This document shows, piece after piece, positions 43,795 through 54,836 of a stretch of DNA of 64,000 nt (its first letter is position 1; every line of letters begins with the position of its first letter). Location of the stretch: assembly GCF_030409905.1 (NCBI RefSeq), contig NZ_JAUFQT010000001.1, positions 704,001-768,000 of the forward strand, read 5' to 3'. The translations under genes and the position numbers were made by a program. Source of the stretch: Echinicola jeungdonensis. Lineage in GTDB: Bacteria; Bacteroidota; Bacteroidia; Cytophagales; Cyclobacteriaceae. Below the pieces are notes generated by a model. It was not told the origin of the DNA. It did no database searches and saw only the letters and a list, made by a program, of their open reading frames with translations.

Positions 43795-44040
43795 TGGAAT
43801 CGGATTTTACTAATCAACTACCATCAATACATTTTCATTCCTTCTCGATTGATTTTTTATTCAGTTTTCAATTTTGGAAAAGAAAATTAATAGCCAAAGA
43901 GGAAATGATTGAAGTCTTAATTTATCAATTTCATGGGGCTTTAATGATTAAAAATTGTTATTTCTAAAAAAAATCAAGCCATCCTATTTTCCCTTACAAT
44001 CAGAGAAGTAAAAAACCAGGCAACAGATACATTTTAACTA
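43795..44040. other. AT-rich intergenic region
   Basis: The stretch lies upstream of the minus-strand oxidoreductase gene and before the cysM terminator. No gene, RNA or repeat is evident. Confidence 0.4.
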
Positions 44041-44073
44041 AAAAACCGGACAAGTTAAAACGTCCGGTTTTTT
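44041..44073. terminator. Intrinsic terminator after cysM
   Basis: AAAAACCGGAC (44041-44051) pairs with GTCCGGTTTTT (44062-44072); T tracts are present on both strands. It closes the operon ending with cysM. Confidence 0.8.
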
Positions 44074-44123
44074 AGATTTATAACCATTGTCCCTCAAGAG
44101 AGATTTATTTTTATACAACAATT

Positions 44124-45002
44124 TTACCCAAATAAATCGGAACTCAAATAGCGATCTCCACGATCACAAGTAATACAAACAATCACTCCTGATTCCAGGG
44201 TTTCAGCCAATTTTACAGCTGCATGAAGGGCTCCCCCACTACTCATACCTGCCAGAATTCCTTCTTCTTTAGCCATTCTTCGGGTCATCTGGGTGGCTTC
44301 TTCTTGGCTGACATCAATGACCTTATCCACCCTGGAAGGATCAAAGATCTTGGGCAAGAACTCAGGGGACCAACGCCTAATCCCAGGAATATTGGAGCCA
44401 TCGGTGGGCTGGGTTCCTACGATTTGAATAGCAGGATTTTTTTCTTTCAAATATTTAGAAACTCCCATTATGGTTCCCGTAGTCCCCATTGCAGATACGA
44501 AATGTGTGATCTTCCCCTCAGTATCCCTGAAAATCTCGGGGCCTGTCCCTTCATAATGGGATCTGTAATTATCAGGGTTGGCAAATTGGTTTAGGATAAA
44601 ATACTCTTCTTTTTCAGCCATTTCCTCTGCAAGGGTCCTGGAGTATTCGATGGTTTTTTCAGCCGGGGTCAGAATCACCCTTGCCCCATAAGCTTCCATG
44701 GATAACACCCTTTCCCTGGTGGAATTATCAGGCATAATCAAGGTCATATTTACCTCCAAAAGTTGCGCAATCATCGCCAAGGCAATGCCTGTATTCCCAC
44801 TTGTTGCTTCCACCACATTGGCTCCTTTTTGGATTTCACCACGTTCCAGCGCACTTTTTATCATAAAATAGGCGGGTCTGTCCTTTACGCTCCCGCCTGG
44901 GTTTTGCCCCTCAAGTTTACAATAAATTTTTACTTTTGGATTGGTTGGTATGTTTTCTAACTCCACCAAAGGAGTGTTTCCAATTAGTTCAAACAACTTC
45001 AT
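44124..45002 (-). CDS. cysM: Cysteine synthase B (O-acetylserine sulfhydrylase)
   Basis: The 292-residue fold-type II PLP enzyme has LEGQNPGGSVKDRPA (PLP Lys), VEATSGNTGIALAMIAQLL, MGTTGTIMGVSKYL and GMSSGGALHAAVKLA. The length and the Pro-Gly-Gly version of the PLP loop favour CysM over CysK. It makes cysteine from O-acetylserine and sulfide or thiosulfate. Its start codon overlaps the cysE stop (TAATG), placing the last two steps of cysteine synthesis under coupled translation. Confidence 0.93.
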   Translation of the reverse strand: MKLFELIGNTPLVELENIPTNPKVKIYCKLEGQNPGGSVKDRPAYFMIKSALERGEIQKGANVVEATSGNTGIALAMIAQLLEVNMTLIMPDNSTRERVLSMEAYGARVILTPAEKTIEYSRTLAEEMAEKEEYFILNQFANPDNYRSHYEGTGPEIFRDTEGKITHFVSAMGTTGTIMGVSKYLKEKNPAIQIVGTQPTDGSNIPGIRRWSPEFLPKIFDPSRVDKVIDVSQEEATQMTRRMAKEEGILAGMSSGGALHAAVKLAETLESGVIVCITCDRGDRYLSSDLFG

Positions 45003-45853
45003 TAAGCGTCATTTTTAAAGACATACATGTCAGTAGTTTCCGCATTAGCATTGTACATCTTTGTCTGGTAATATATTTTACTTTTTGCTGGAATGCTTTT
45101 GGTTAGCCAAACATTACCTCCAATAATGCTGTCAGACCCGATTACGGTCTTCCCTCCCAAAATGGTGGCTCCGGCATAAATCACCACCCGGTCTCCAATT
45201 GTAGGATGCCTTTGTGTATCTGCTGCCTCCTTATTGACACTTAGAGCCCCCAAGGTTACCCCCTGATAGATTTTCACATGGTCCCCTATCACTGTGGTCT
45301 GTCCAATCACCACCCCGGTACCATGGTCAATGCAAAAATGCCGACCGATATTGGCACCAGGGTGAATATCAATACCGGTCTTGCTATGCGCAAATTCAGT
45401 AATCATCCTGGGGATCAACTGGATTTTTTTCTCCAACAGCAAATGAGCAATCCTGTAAGCTGCTACAGCATAAAAGCCTGGATAACTTCTAATCACTTCA
45501 TTGGTTGAACGGGCAGCAGGGTCCCCTTCAAACATTGCCTGCACATCACCATGAATAAGATCAAAAACCAATTCCAAATCATCGAAAAAAGATTTGGCCA
45601 AATCTTTAGAATGCCCCTCATGTAACCTGGGGTTTTTACTTAAAATATCCTCTAATTGATTTTCTAAGGATTGAAGTTTATTTGCTACTTCTGACTTGTC
45701 CTTAATTACTTTTACTGCATATTCAGGAAAAAGTACCCAAAGCAAATCCTCAAAAAAAGATTGAATCAGTTTTGGAGACGGGCAATTTTTACATTGTTGA
45801 TGTGAATAATATATTTTATCAATAAACTTTTCTCTTGATTCCATTTTTTCCAA
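45002..45853 (-). CDS. cysE: Serine O-acetyltransferase
   Basis: The 283-residue protein has an N-terminal helical region (1-140) and a left-handed beta-helix with hexapeptide repeats: TGIDIHPGANIGRHFCIDHGTGVVIGQTTVIGDHVKIYQGVTLG (catalytic His/Asp pair), then IGDRVVIYAGATILGGKTVIG. It acetylates serine for CysM. It is the EpsC-like, plant-type long form. The C-terminal tail ends MYVFKNDA rather than the canonical Ile, so the classical cysteine synthase complex may not form. It overlaps cysM and starts 5 bases after the upstream outer-membrane protein gene. Confidence 0.93.
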   Translation of the reverse strand: MEKMESREKFIDKIYYSHQQCKNCPSPKLIQSFFEDLLWVLFPEYAVKVIKDKSEVANKLQSLENQLEDILSKNPRLHEGHSKDLAKSFFDDLELVFDLIHGDVQAMFEGDPAARSTNEVIRSYPGFYAVAAYRIAHLLLEKKIQLIPRMITEFAHSKTGIDIHPGANIGRHFCIDHGTGVVIGQTTVIGDHVKIYQGVTLGALSVNKEAADTQRHPTIGDRVVIYAGATILGGKTVIGSDSIIGGNVWLTKSIPAKSKIYYQTKMYNANAETTDMYVFKNDA

Positions 45854-45858
45854 CTCCT

Positions 45859-46437
45859 TTAGAATACAAAACCCGCCCTTATGACATATGGTTCGTTATA
45901 AGGTGATTTTTGATTATCATATAATACATTATACAATATCGAAAAGTTCAATCCACCACGGTTTCCAAAAGGCATGAAGTATCCACCTCCTAAAAATAAA
46001 CCTGGGACCCATTCCCTATAAAAAACAAACTCCCCGGGAGGATCCTCCCGGACTAGTTCTACATTTAGGGTTTCTAATTCCGCATGGGCAAATAAGTTAT
46101 CCAGTAAATTATACCTGTTAAATACCTTACCCCCATAAATACTGGATTTGGCATTCGGTATATCCTTATAATTTAAATACCTATAGGTTGCACCGAGCCC
46201 CACCGAATACCGCTCTGTCATCATGAGTCCCACCAAGGGAGAGGCTTCAATATAAGTGATTGACCCAAATTGCAATCCAAAATTACCTCCAAAATAGAGG
46301 CGCTCATTTAAAGGTGTCTTCACACCTTCCTCTGGGAAATACGCTCTTTGTGAAAATCCCTGATAGGAAATCAGTCCCAAAGTAAAAAAAAGAAGAAAAA
46401 TTTTTGTAATGATATTTTTATTCTTCCACCACCACAT
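45859..46437 (-). CDS. Putative outer-membrane beta-barrel protein
   Basis: The 192-residue protein has a signal peptide (IITKIFLLFFTLGLISYQGFSQ). The mature sequence is rich in Gly, Tyr and Phe with alternating strand-like segments (LYFGGNFGLQFGSITYIEAS, YSVGLGATYRYLNY, LFLGGGYFMPFG) and a terminal Phe (RAGFVF), all typical of small Bacteroidota barrels. It overlaps the upstream DivIC-like gene by 20 bases and lies 5 bases before cysE, so it is inside that operon. The function is unknown. Confidence 0.75.
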   Translation of the reverse strand: MWWWKNKNIITKIFLLFFTLGLISYQGFSQRAYFPEEGVKTPLNERLYFGGNFGLQFGSITYIEASPLVGLMMTERYSVGLGATYRYLNYKDIPNAKSSIYGGKVFNRYNLLDNLFAHAELETLNVELVREDPPGEFVFYREWVPGLFLGGGYFMPFGNRGGLNFSILYNVLYDNQKSPYNEPYVIRAGFVF

Positions 46438-46705
46438 ATAGATCTTCGGTTTTCTTTTTCATCATATACCTTTCCCTGGCAAACTTTTCCAACAATTCAT
46501 AATTGCTCATGAGTTCCTCCCTTTCTTCCTGAATTTTCTTTTTCCTTTCCAGGTAAAATTCCTTTTGGTCCTCCAGGTGGCTTAATTTAGCCCTCAATGT
46601 AAATTGGCTTATGATATCATTTGTATCAATTAAGACCATCCATAGGATGAACAAAACAGTAAAAACGAAATAGAAATTTTTGGTATATTTTAGATACTTC
46701 CCCAT
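46418..46705 (-). CDS. FtsB/DivIC-family septum formation initiator
   Basis: The 95-residue protein has one membrane span (FYFVFTVLFILWMVLI, residues 11-26) followed by a coiled coil (LRAKLSHLEDQKEFYLERKKKIQEEREELMSNYELLEKFARERYMMKK). This is the FtsB/DivIC layout, and the FARERYMMKK segment is characteristic. It would act with FtsL and FtsQ in the divisome. Placement as first gene of an operon with an OMP and cysE-cysM looks coincidental. Confidence 0.85.
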   Translation of the reverse strand: MGKYLKYTKNFYFVFTVLFILWMVLIDTNDIISQFTLRAKLSHLEDQKEFYLERKKKIQEEREELMSNYELLEKFARERYMMKKKTEDLYVVVEE

Positions 46706-46810
46706 TATACCGAAGCTTTGTTTTAAACAAATATAGGGAAATGGTATGAGTAACTACCACCCCACAGCTGAAAAATAAATCGCCACTAACAGAAGATTAA
46801 TCAGGCAAAA

Positions 46811-46841
46811 ACAAAATAAGCACCCACCGGGGTGGATGCTT
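46811..46841 (-). terminator. Intrinsic terminator after eno
   Basis: AAGCA(C)CCACC / GGTGG(A)TGCTT (46818-46828 with 46831-46841) has one mismatch and a two-base apparent loop, so some apical pairs must open. ATTTTGTTTTTG follows on the minus strand. Confidence 0.6.
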
Positions 46842-46865
46842 TAACTTTTTATTGTTTTTCCTGAA

Positions 46866-48161
<1,296 letters not shown>

Positions 48162-48170
48162 TTATAGGTT

Positions 48171-49265
48171 TCAATTTTTATTGATTAAAGAAATAAAGTC
48201 ATCAAACAAGTAGCGGGAATCATGCGGTCCCGGCGCAGACTCTGGGTGATATTGTACCGAAAATGCAGGGCGGTCCTTTAACTTGATACCCGCTACGGTA
48301 TTATCATTTAGGTGAATATGAGTAATTTCTACCTCCGGATGATTTTCGCTGTCTTCTTTCACGATATTAAATCCATGGTTTTGAGAGGTGATTTCACTTT
48401 TTCCAGTCAGCAGGTTTTTGATGGGATGGTTGATTCCCCGGTGGCCATGGTGCATTTTATAGGTTTTGATACCTACTGCTTCAGCAAGAAGTTGATGCCC
48501 AAGACAAATTCCAAATACTGGTTTGTTTAGTGCCAATATATCTTTTACCGTATTCACAGCATAATCCATCACTGCTGGATCTCCAGGGCCATTTGAAAGG
48601 AAATATGCATTTGGTTTCCAAGCCTCCATTTCATCCAAGGAAGTTTTGGCAGGAAATATTTTACAGTAAGCTCCCCTTTCCACCAAGCTCCTTAAAATGT
48701 TCTTTTTTATTCCATAATCAAGACAAGCCACTTTAATAGAAGAATTTTCATCTCCCACAAAATAAGGTTCCTTAGTACTCACTTGAGAGGATAGTTCCAA
48801 ACCATCCATATCAGGAACTTTATCCAGTTCTTGTTGCAAGTCCTCAATATTATGAAACTCTGAACTGATGATAGCATTCATGGCTCCTTTGGACCGGATG
48901 TGTCTCACCAATTTACGGGTATCCACATCGGCAATCCCGGTGATTCCATGGCTTTCCAAATATTCCTGCAATGATTGGCTGGCATCAAGCCTGCTGTAAA
49001 TTTCAGAAAAACTATTTACAACTATTCCAGCAATTGTAGGATTATCAGATTCTACTTCGTCTCCGATCACCCCATAGTTACCAATATGGGATGTAGTGTT
49101 CACAATTATCTGTCCGGTATAACTAGGGTCAGTATAGATCTCTTGATAGCCGGTCATACCAGTATTAAAACAGATCTCACCACCATTTGTACCATGTTTA
49201 CCGATTAGGGTCCCGTGAAATACGGTCCCATCTTGGAGTAGGAGTATTGCTTTTTGTTTGTCCAT
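48171..49265 (-). CDS. carA: Carbamoyl-phosphate synthase small subunit
   Basis: The 364-residue protein has an N-terminal small-subunit domain (MTGYQEIYTDPSYTGQIIVNTTSHIGNYG) and a class I glutamine amidotransferase with GICLGHQLLAEAVG (Cys nucleophile), RGINHPI and QYHPESAPGPHDS. It supplies ammonia for carbamoyl phosphate in arginine and pyrimidine synthesis. The large subunit carB is not adjacent. A candidate -7 box (TAAATTTG, minus strand 49291-49284) lies 19 bases upstream. Confidence 0.96.
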   Translation of the reverse strand: MDKQKAILLLQDGTVFHGTLIGKHGTNGGEICFNTGMTGYQEIYTDPSYTGQIIVNTTSHIGNYGVIGDEVESDNPTIAGIVVNSFSEIYSRLDASQSLQEYLESHGITGIADVDTRKLVRHIRSKGAMNAIISSEFHNIEDLQQELDKVPDMDGLELSSQVSTKEPYFVGDENSSIKVACLDYGIKKNILRSLVERGAYCKIFPAKTSLDEMEAWKPNAYFLSNGPGDPAVMDYAVNTVKDILALNKPVFGICLGHQLLAEAVGIKTYKMHHGHRGINHPIKNLLTGKSEITSQNHGFNIVKEDSENHPEVEITHIHLNDNTVAGIKLKDRPAFSVQYHPESAPGPHDSRYLFDDFISLINKN

Positions 49266-49283
49266 TTATTGAAATTAATTGGG

Positions 49284-49291
49284 CAAATTTA
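49284..49291 (-). promoter_or_regulatory. Candidate -7 element of carA-eno
   Basis: TAAATTTG on the minus strand is an exact TAnnTTTG match, between the ribosomal operon terminator and carA. No good -33 TTTG is found. Confidence 0.35.
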
Positions 49292-49333
49292 AGGATTTTC
49301 TCAGTAAGAGTTAGAATATTTTTAAGAGATAAT

Positions 49334-49363
49334 AAAAAAGGGATTGAACAATTGTCCAATCCC
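49334..49363 (-). terminator. Intrinsic terminator after rplQ
   Basis: GGGATTG / CAATCCC (49340-49346 with 49357-49363) is followed on the minus strand by six T. It marks the end of the S10-spc-alpha transcript. Confidence 0.78.
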
Positions 49364-49392
49364 CATTATTTTAACTGAAAATAACACATCTA

Positions 49393-49944
49393 TTATTCAG
49401 ATTTTTTATCATCTTCAGCACCGGCATTGTCCTCAGTGGACTTATCCTCTGATGCTTTGTTTTCAACATCTTCAGTTTTTGCTTCAGCAGAAGCAGAGGA
49501 AGCACCTTCGCTGGCAGATTTGCCAGAACCACGACGGCTTCTTCTTGTTTTCTTCTTAGCAGGAGCAGCTTCTTTCAACATCAGTTCATTGAAATCAACC
49601 AATTCGATAATACACATTTCAGCATTATCACCCAACCGGAAACCGGTTTTGATAATTCTGGTGTACCCACCTGCTCTATTACCTACACGATCAACAACCT
49701 CCCCAAAAAGGGATTTAATTGCTTCTTTATCTTGAAGGTAGGAAAAAACAATTCTTCTATTATGAGTAGTATCTTCTTTGGCTCTGGTTACCAAAGGCTC
49801 TACATATTTTCTTAATTCTTTGGCCTTGGCAAGCGTTGTAGAAATACGCTTGTGAAGAACCAGCGAAGCAGCCATATTAGAAAGCATGGCTTTCCTGTGA
49901 GGAGCTTTTCTGCCAAGGTGATTAAATTTCTTACCGTGTCTCAT
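49393..49944 (-). CDS. rplQ: 50S ribosomal protein L17
   Basis: The 183-residue protein starts [28 protein letters not shown], the canonical L17 fold (about residues 1-118). The C-terminal extension of about 60 residues is low-complexity Lys/Arg then Ala/Ser/Glu/Asp ([16 protein letters not shown] and an acidic tail). E. coli L17 ends near residue 127, so the extension is a Bacteroidota-like elaboration. It is the last gene of the cluster, 6 bases after rpoA. Confidence 0.97.
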   Translation of the reverse strand: MRHGKKFNHLGRKAPHRKAMLSNMAASLVLHKRISTTLAKAKELRKYVEPLVTRAKEDTTHNRRIVFSYLQDKEAIKSLFGEVVDRVGNRAGGYTRIIKTGFRLGDNAEMCIIELVDFNELMLKEAAPAKKKTRRSRRGSGKSASEGASSASAEAKTEDVENKASEDKSTEDNAGAEDDKKSE

Positions 49945-49950
49945 CTTTTA

Positions 49951-50940
49951 TTATTCTTCATCAAGTTTATACTTAGATATGTCCATGCCAAACTGAAGAC
50001 CTTTTTCCTGGATCAACTGCTCCAATTCGGCCAAGGATTTTTTACCAAAGTTTCTGAATTTCATCATATCAGAAATTTCCAACCTGGCCAGATCCCCAAG
50101 GGTTTTCACATCAGCTGCCTTCAAACAATTGAAAGCCCTAACGGAAAGATCCAAATCACTCAATGGAGTCTTCAGGAGCTTACGCATATGCAAAAACTCC
50201 TCATCAATTGGTTCAGGAGAATCCCCACCAGGAGTGTCAATGACCATTGTCTGATCAGAGAACAACATAAAGTGCTGAATAAGGATTTTAGCAGATTCCT
50301 GCAAAGCTTTTTCAGGGTGAATTGAACCATCTGTAGTCACTTCAAGGATTAATTTCTCAAAGTCGGTCTTTTGCTCTACCCTGGTATTTTCAACGCTGTA
50401 TTTTACATTTTTAATAGGAGTAAAAATAGCATCGATTGGAATAAGCCCAAACACCTGTTCTTTTGGTTTCGATTCTTCGGCTGGCAGATATCCCCTGCCT
50501 TTTTCTACCGTAAGTTCAATCTCAAAACTCTTGGAATCATCCAAATGGCAAATCACCAAATCCGGATTCAAAACCTCAAAAGAAGAGGTGAACTTAGCGA
50601 TATCTCCAGCTGTAAAAACGTCCTGGTTCTTAACTTCTACGGTAATTTTACCATCTATGGATTCATGCTTTTTCTTAAGCCGAATTTGTTTGAGGTTAAG
50701 AATAATATCAGTAACGTCTTCCACAACTCCCTCGATGGTAGAAAACTCATGCACAACCCCTGGTAATTTTACAGAGGTGATGGCATAGCCCTCAAGGGAA
50801 GAAAGTAAAATTCTTCTCAGCGCATTACCAATAGTCACCCCGTAACCTTTTTCCAGTGGTTTGAAAGTAAATAAGCCTTGGAAGTCATCGGCTTTTTCCA
50901 TCACCACCTTTTCGGGCATTTGAAATGCTAATATGGACAT
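49951..50940 (-). CDS. rpoA: RNA polymerase alpha subunit
   Basis: The 329-residue protein has an N-terminal dimerisation domain ([23 protein letters not shown]) and a C-terminal domain with helix-hairpin-helix ([40 protein letters not shown]). It forms the assembly platform of RNA polymerase. It sits between rpsD and rplQ as in most bacteria. Confidence 0.98.
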   Translation of the reverse strand: MSILAFQMPEKVVMEKADDFQGLFTFKPLEKGYGVTIGNALRRILLSSLEGYAITSVKLPGVVHEFSTIEGVVEDVTDIILNLKQIRLKKKHESIDGKITVEVKNQDVFTAGDIAKFTSSFEVLNPDLVICHLDDSKSFEIELTVEKGRGYLPAEESKPKEQVFGLIPIDAIFTPIKNVKYSVENTRVEQKTDFEKLILEVTTDGSIHPEKALQESAKILIQHFMLFSDQTMVIDTPGGDSPEPIDEEFLHMRKLLKTPLSDLDLSVRAFNCLKAADVKTLGDLARLEISDMMKFRNFGKKSLAELEQLIQEKGLQFGMDISKYKLDEE

Positions 50941-50974
50941 ATCAATAGTTCTTTTAAGTCAGAAAGTTTAGTTA

Positions 50975-51580
50975 TTACTTAGAGTAAAGTTCAACGATAA
51001 GTTGTTCTTTAATATTCTCAGGAATATCTTCCCTAACAGGAATACTAACAAACTTACCTGAATACGAATTATTATCCCACTCTAACCAGGAATAACGATT
51101 CGCTCCTCTACCCGCGAGACTTTCGGTGATGGCCTGAAGGGATTTGGACCTTTCCCTTACAGAAACAATGTCACCTGGTTTCAAGGTAAAAGAAGGGATG
51201 TTTACCACCTGACCATTTACCAAGATATGTTGGTGTGATACAAGTTGACGAGCACCTCTTCTTGTAGGAGCTATTCCAAGCCTAAATACTGTATTATCCA
51301 GCCTAGATTCTAGCAATTGCAATAGGTTTTCACCGGTAATGCCTTGTTTACGGGAAGCAATGTTAAACATTTTGGCAAATTGTCTTTCCAATACGCCATA
51401 TATATATTTTGCCTTTTGTTTCTCCGCTAACTGGATCGCATATTCAGACTGCTTTTTTCTTCTTCCTCTTCCGTGCTGTCCTGGAGGATAGTTCTTCTTT
51501 TGAAGGGCTTTGCTTTGTCCTTCAATAGGTTCACCAAATTTTCTAGAAATTTTTGCTTTTGGACCTCTATATCTAGCCAT
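50975..51580 (-). CDS. rpsD: 30S ribosomal protein S4
   Basis: The 201-residue protein starts [18 protein letters not shown] and has the S4 RNA-binding domain ([33 protein letters not shown]). It lacks the zinc-binding N-terminal Cys cluster of some S4 forms. S4 initiates 30S assembly and regulates the alpha operon in E. coli; no such control element is identified here. Confidence 0.98.
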   Translation of the reverse strand: MARYRGPKAKISRKFGEPIEGQSKALQKKNYPPGQHGRGRRKKQSEYAIQLAEKQKAKYIYGVLERQFAKMFNIASRKQGITGENLLQLLESRLDNTVFRLGIAPTRRGARQLVSHQHILVNGQVVNIPSFTLKPGDIVSVRERSKSLQAITESLAGRGANRYSWLEWDNNSYSGKFVSIPVREDIPENIKEQLIVELYSK

Positions 51581-51598
51581 TCTTATTTCTCGGTTAAA

Positions 51599-51997
51599 TT
51601 AAACTCTTCTACGTTTTGGAGGACGACATCCATTATGAGGAAGTGGCGTCACATCAATAATCGTAGTAACATCTAGACCTACATTTTGTAGTGTTCTGAT
51701 TGCAGATTCCCTACCTGATCCGGGACCCTTCACAAATACTTCCACTTTTCTTAATCCAAGGTCATAAGCAACTTGTCCACAGTTCTGAGCGGCCATCTGG
51801 GCAGCATAAGGAGTGTTCTTTTTGGAACCTCTAAAGCCCATTTTACCGGCAGAAGCCCATGAAATCACTTGTCCTGCATTATTGGTTATGGAAATAATAA
51901 TATTGTTAAAAGAAGCTTTGATGTGAGCCTGGCCCACTGCTTCCACCTTAACAACTCTTTTTTTATTTTTAGCTTTATCGTTTCTTCTTTGAGCCAT
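51599..51997 (-). CDS. rpsK: 30S ribosomal protein S11
   Basis: The 132-residue protein has [40 protein letters not shown] and ends [15 protein letters not shown], the conserved S11 tail. It binds the 16S rRNA platform near the mRNA exit. It lies 18 bases before rpsD. Confidence 0.98.
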   Translation of the reverse strand: MAQRRNDKAKNKKRVVKVEAVGQAHIKASFNNIIISITNNAGQVISWASAGKMGFRGSKKNTPYAAQMAAQNCGQVAYDLGLRKVEVFVKGPGSGRESAIRTLQNVGLDVTTIIDVTPLPHNGCRPPKRRRV

Positions 51998-52012
51998 AAT
52001 CTATATCAAGAT

Positions 52013-52390
52013 TTATTTAGTCGCCTTTTTCTTATTAGCAACAGTCTTTCTCCTACCTTTTCTTGTTCTTGCGTTGTTTTTAGTCTTTTGACCTCTAACT
52101 GGAAGACCTTTTCTGTGTCTAAGCCCTCTGTAGCAACCAATATCCATCAATCTCTTGATGCTCAACTGAACCTCAGATTTCAAAACACCTTCAGTTTTGA
52201 ATTCTTCTGAAATAATATTCCGGATAGCAGTAGATTCTTCATCTGTCCACTCGCCGGATTTCTTATCAAACGATATTCCCGCTTTGGCCAAAATGGCCCT
52301 GGCGGAGCTTCTTCCTATACCAAAAATATAGGTCAAGCCGATTTCACCCCTTTTATTGTCAGGGATATCAACTCCTGCGATTCTTGCCAT
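52013..52390 (-). CDS. rpsM: 30S ribosomal protein S13
   Basis: The 125-residue protein starts [30 protein letters not shown] and has [28 protein letters not shown] near its end. It is a head protein of the 30S subunit that contacts the P-site tRNA and the 50S bridge. It follows rpmJ by 5 bases. Confidence 0.98.
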   Translation of the reverse strand: MARIAGVDIPDNKRGEIGLTYIFGIGRSSARAILAKAGISFDKKSGEWTDEESTAIRNIISEEFKTEGVLKSEVQLSIKRLMDIGCYRGLRHRKGLPVRGQKTKNNARTRKGRRKTVANKKKATK

Positions 52391-52395
52391 AATTT

Positions 52396-52512
52396 TTAAC
52401 CTTGTCTTTGTTTAAACTTAGGATTTTTCTTGTTGATGACGTAAAGCTTTCCTTTTCTTCTAATTACTTTACAGTCCACACTTCTTTTTTTAATAGATGC
52501 CTTTACCTTCAT
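52396..52512 (-). CDS. rpmJ: 50S ribosomal protein L36
   Basis: ATG 52512 to TAA 52396-52398 encodes 38 residues: [20 protein letters not shown], then [18 protein letters not shown]. The canonical zinc-binding Cys/His set is largely lost; one Cys remains at 14 and positions normally Cys are Ser and Asn. This is the C-minus, zinc-free form. The gene is too short for most gene callers and was read directly between infA and rpmM-position gene rpsM. Confidence 0.93.
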   Translation of the reverse strand: MKVKASIKKRSVDCKVIRRKGKLYVINKKNPKFKQRQG

Positions 52513-52518
52513 GACATT

Positions 52519-52737
52519 TTATTTATACCGATAAACAATTCTTCCTTTGGACAAATCATATGGAGACATTTCCAGCTTCACCCTATCACCTGGAAGGATT
52601 TTTATATAATTCATCCTCATCTTTCCAGAAATATGGGCGATCAACTGATGGCCGTTCTCCAATTCCACTTTAAACATCGCGTTGGATAACGCTTCTATTA
52701 TTGTACCATCTTGTTCTATAGATGCCTGTTTAGCCAT
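52519..52737 (-). CDS. infA: Translation initiation factor IF-1
   Basis: The 72-residue OB-fold protein starts [20 protein letters not shown] and has [50 protein letters not shown]. It binds the 30S A site during initiation. It lies 2 bases after map and 6 bases before rpmJ. Confidence 0.98.
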   Translation of the reverse strand: MAKQASIEQDGTIIEALSNAMFKVELENGHQLIAHISGKMRMNYIKILPGDRVKLEMSPYDLSKGRIVYRYK

Positions 52738-52739
52738 AT

Positions 52740-53513
52740 TTAGAATTTAAAGTTTTCTTCTATGTACTGATGTGTTGTTAGAATTTCAGTCCGGTCTTCA
52801 AATATCGCAATGGTATGTTCAAAGTGTGCAGATGGTTTTCGATCCGCTGTACGGATGGTCCAACCGTCCCTTTCCTGAACTACATTCCGGGTACCCAAAT
52901 TTACCATTGGCTCAATGGCAATGACCATACCGTCTTTCAACAGTGGCCCACTGCCTCTTTTACCATAATTAGGAATTTCAGGTGCCTCATGAAGGCTTTT
53001 TCCAACACCATGGCCAACCAATTCCCGAACTACGGTATAGCCTTTGGCTTCTACGTATTTTTGGATGGTATGACCTACATCTCCTACCCGGTTGCCAGAA
53101 GTGGCTTTTTCTATGCCCAGATAAAGAGAAGCTTTGGTGTCTTTGAGTAATGACAATACTTTTGGAGAAACTTCACCGACAGGGTAAGTATAAGCTGAAT
53201 CGCTATGAAAACCTTGGTGAAAGACTCCACAATCTATTGAGATTATATCGCCATCTTTCAATACATAATCACTCGGAAAACCATGCACAACTACTTCGTT
53301 GACAGATATACAGAGTGATGCGGGAAAACCACCGTACCCTTTAAATGAGGGGATACCTCCATGGTCCCTGATAAATTCTTCTGCTATTTTATCTAAGTAT
53401 GAGGTCTTTACCCCAACTTTGACTTCTTTGGCTATTTCGCCATGAGCCTTTCCTAAAATTTGAGCACTTTCTTTAATCAACTGGACTTCTTCCGAAGTCT
53501 TATAATGTATCAT
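52740..53513 (-). CDS. map: Methionine aminopeptidase
   Basis: The 257-residue type I enzyme has [39 protein letters not shown] (metal-ligand Asp pair), [18 protein letters not shown] (His, Glu) and AIEPMVNLG. It removes N-terminal Met. It is placed directly after secY with no adk between, unlike the Firmicutes order, and overlaps nothing. Confidence 0.97.
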   Translation of the reverse strand: MIHYKTSEEVQLIKESAQILGKAHGEIAKEVKVGVKTSYLDKIAEEFIRDHGGIPSFKGYGGFPASLCISVNEVVVHGFPSDYVLKDGDIISIDCGVFHQGFHSDSAYTYPVGEVSPKVLSLLKDTKASLYLGIEKATSGNRVGDVGHTIQKYVEAKGYTVVRELVGHGVGKSLHEAPEIPNYGKRGSGPLLKDGMVIAIEPMVNLGTRNVVQERDGWTIRTADRKPSAHFEHTIAIFEDRTEILTTHQYIEENFKF

Positions 53514-53516
53514 ATT

Positions 53517-54833
53517 TTATGCTACAGCGTAATTTGAAGGATTGTCTTTTACATTTCCACTTTTCATCATTCCTTCATAGTGCCTCATTAATAGATAGCT
53601 TTCAATTTGTCTCAATGTATCCATGATCACGCCTACCATAATTAATAAACTGGTACCGCCATAGAACTGGGCAAATTGATTTCCTACTCCAGCAATCATA
53701 GCAAAGGCTGGCATGATAGCTACCAAAGCCAATAGAATAGATCCTGGAAGTGTGATTCTAGAAATAATATTATCAATAAAATCAGCAGTAGGAGCACCTG
53801 GTTTTACACCGGGTACAAATCCACCATTCCTTTTCATATCCTCAGCTATTTGCTCTGGATTTACTGTAATAGCAGTATAGAAAAAGGTAAACAGGATTAT
53901 CATAACACCAAACACCAAATTATACTGCCAGGAAGTAGGGTTACTGAAGGTACTACCAATATAGCTGGCGATATCACTTTCTGCTGACCAAATTTGAGCA
54001 ATCAAAGCAGGCAAAAACATCAATGATTGAGCAAAGATGATAGGCATAACTCCAGAGGCATTTACCTTTATCGGAATATATTGTCTTTGTCCTCCGTATA
54101 CTTTACCCCCAACAACCTGTTTTGCATATTGAACGGGAATCCTTCGTGTTGCTTCTGTAAGGGCTACTACCCCTACCACAACAAAGAACAAAACAAAAAA
54201 CTCAATAATCAGCAATAATGCTCCGGAAGTACCTTTACTTACAATTTCACCTAAAATAGCTCCGGGAAGGCTGGAAATAATACCGATCATAATCAACATG
54301 GAAATACCATTCCCAATACCTTTTTCGGTGATTTTTTCTCCAAGCCACATGCAGAACATGGTACCAGCAGATAACAATACCAAGGAACTGAACATAAATA
54401 AAGCTTTGCTCACCATGATAGCTTCATTAGGAATAGTGGCTGTAATATAACCGATACCCTGCGCTATGGTGATCAAAATGGTCAGTACCCTGGTGATTTG
54501 ATTTATCCTTTTTCTACCAGATTCTCCTTCTTTTTGAAGTTTCTGGAAATAAGGCACTCCAACAGTTAATAATTGCAACACAATGGATGCAGAAATATAC
54601 GGCATAATACCCAACCCAAAGATGGATGCATTACTAAATGCTCCACCAAGGAAGGTATCAATTAGGCCAAATATCCCTTCTGAAGAACCAGACAATTGAT
54701 TAGGATCCACTCCGGGCAATACAATAAAAGAACCAAGTCTGAATACAATCAAAAATCCAACTGTATTCAGAATTCGGGTTCTTAAATCTTCAATAGAAAA
54801 GATATTCTTAACTGTTGAAATAAACTTTTTCAT
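53517..54833 (-). CDS. secY: Preprotein translocase subunit SecY
   Basis: The 438-residue protein has ten predicted membrane helices and the SecY signatures: GSFIVLPGVDPNQLSG region, FGLGIMPYISASIVLQLLTVGVP, GIGNGISMLIMIGII, YAKQVVGGKVYGGQRQYIPIKVNASGVMPIIFAQS. It forms the inner-membrane Sec channel. It lies between rplO and map, 3 bases from each. Confidence 0.98.
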   Translation of the reverse strand: MKKFISTVKNIFSIEDLRTRILNTVGFLIVFRLGSFIVLPGVDPNQLSGSSEGIFGLIDTFLGGAFSNASIFGLGIMPYISASIVLQLLTVGVPYFQKLQKEGESGRKRINQITRVLTILITIAQGIGYITATIPNEAIMVSKALFMFSSLVLLSAGTMFCMWLGEKITEKGIGNGISMLIMIGIISSLPGAILGEIVSKGTSGALLLIIEFFVLFFVVVGVVALTEATRRIPVQYAKQVVGGKVYGGQRQYIPIKVNASGVMPIIFAQSLMFLPALIAQIWSAESDIASYIGSTFSNPTSWQYNLVFGVMIILFTFFYTAITVNPEQIAEDMKRNGGFVPGVKPGAPTADFIDNIISRITLPGSILLALVAIMPAFAMIAGVGNQFAQFYGGTSLLIMVGVIMDTLRQIESYLLMRHYEGMMKSGNVKDNPSNYAVA

Positions 54834-54836
54834 TGG

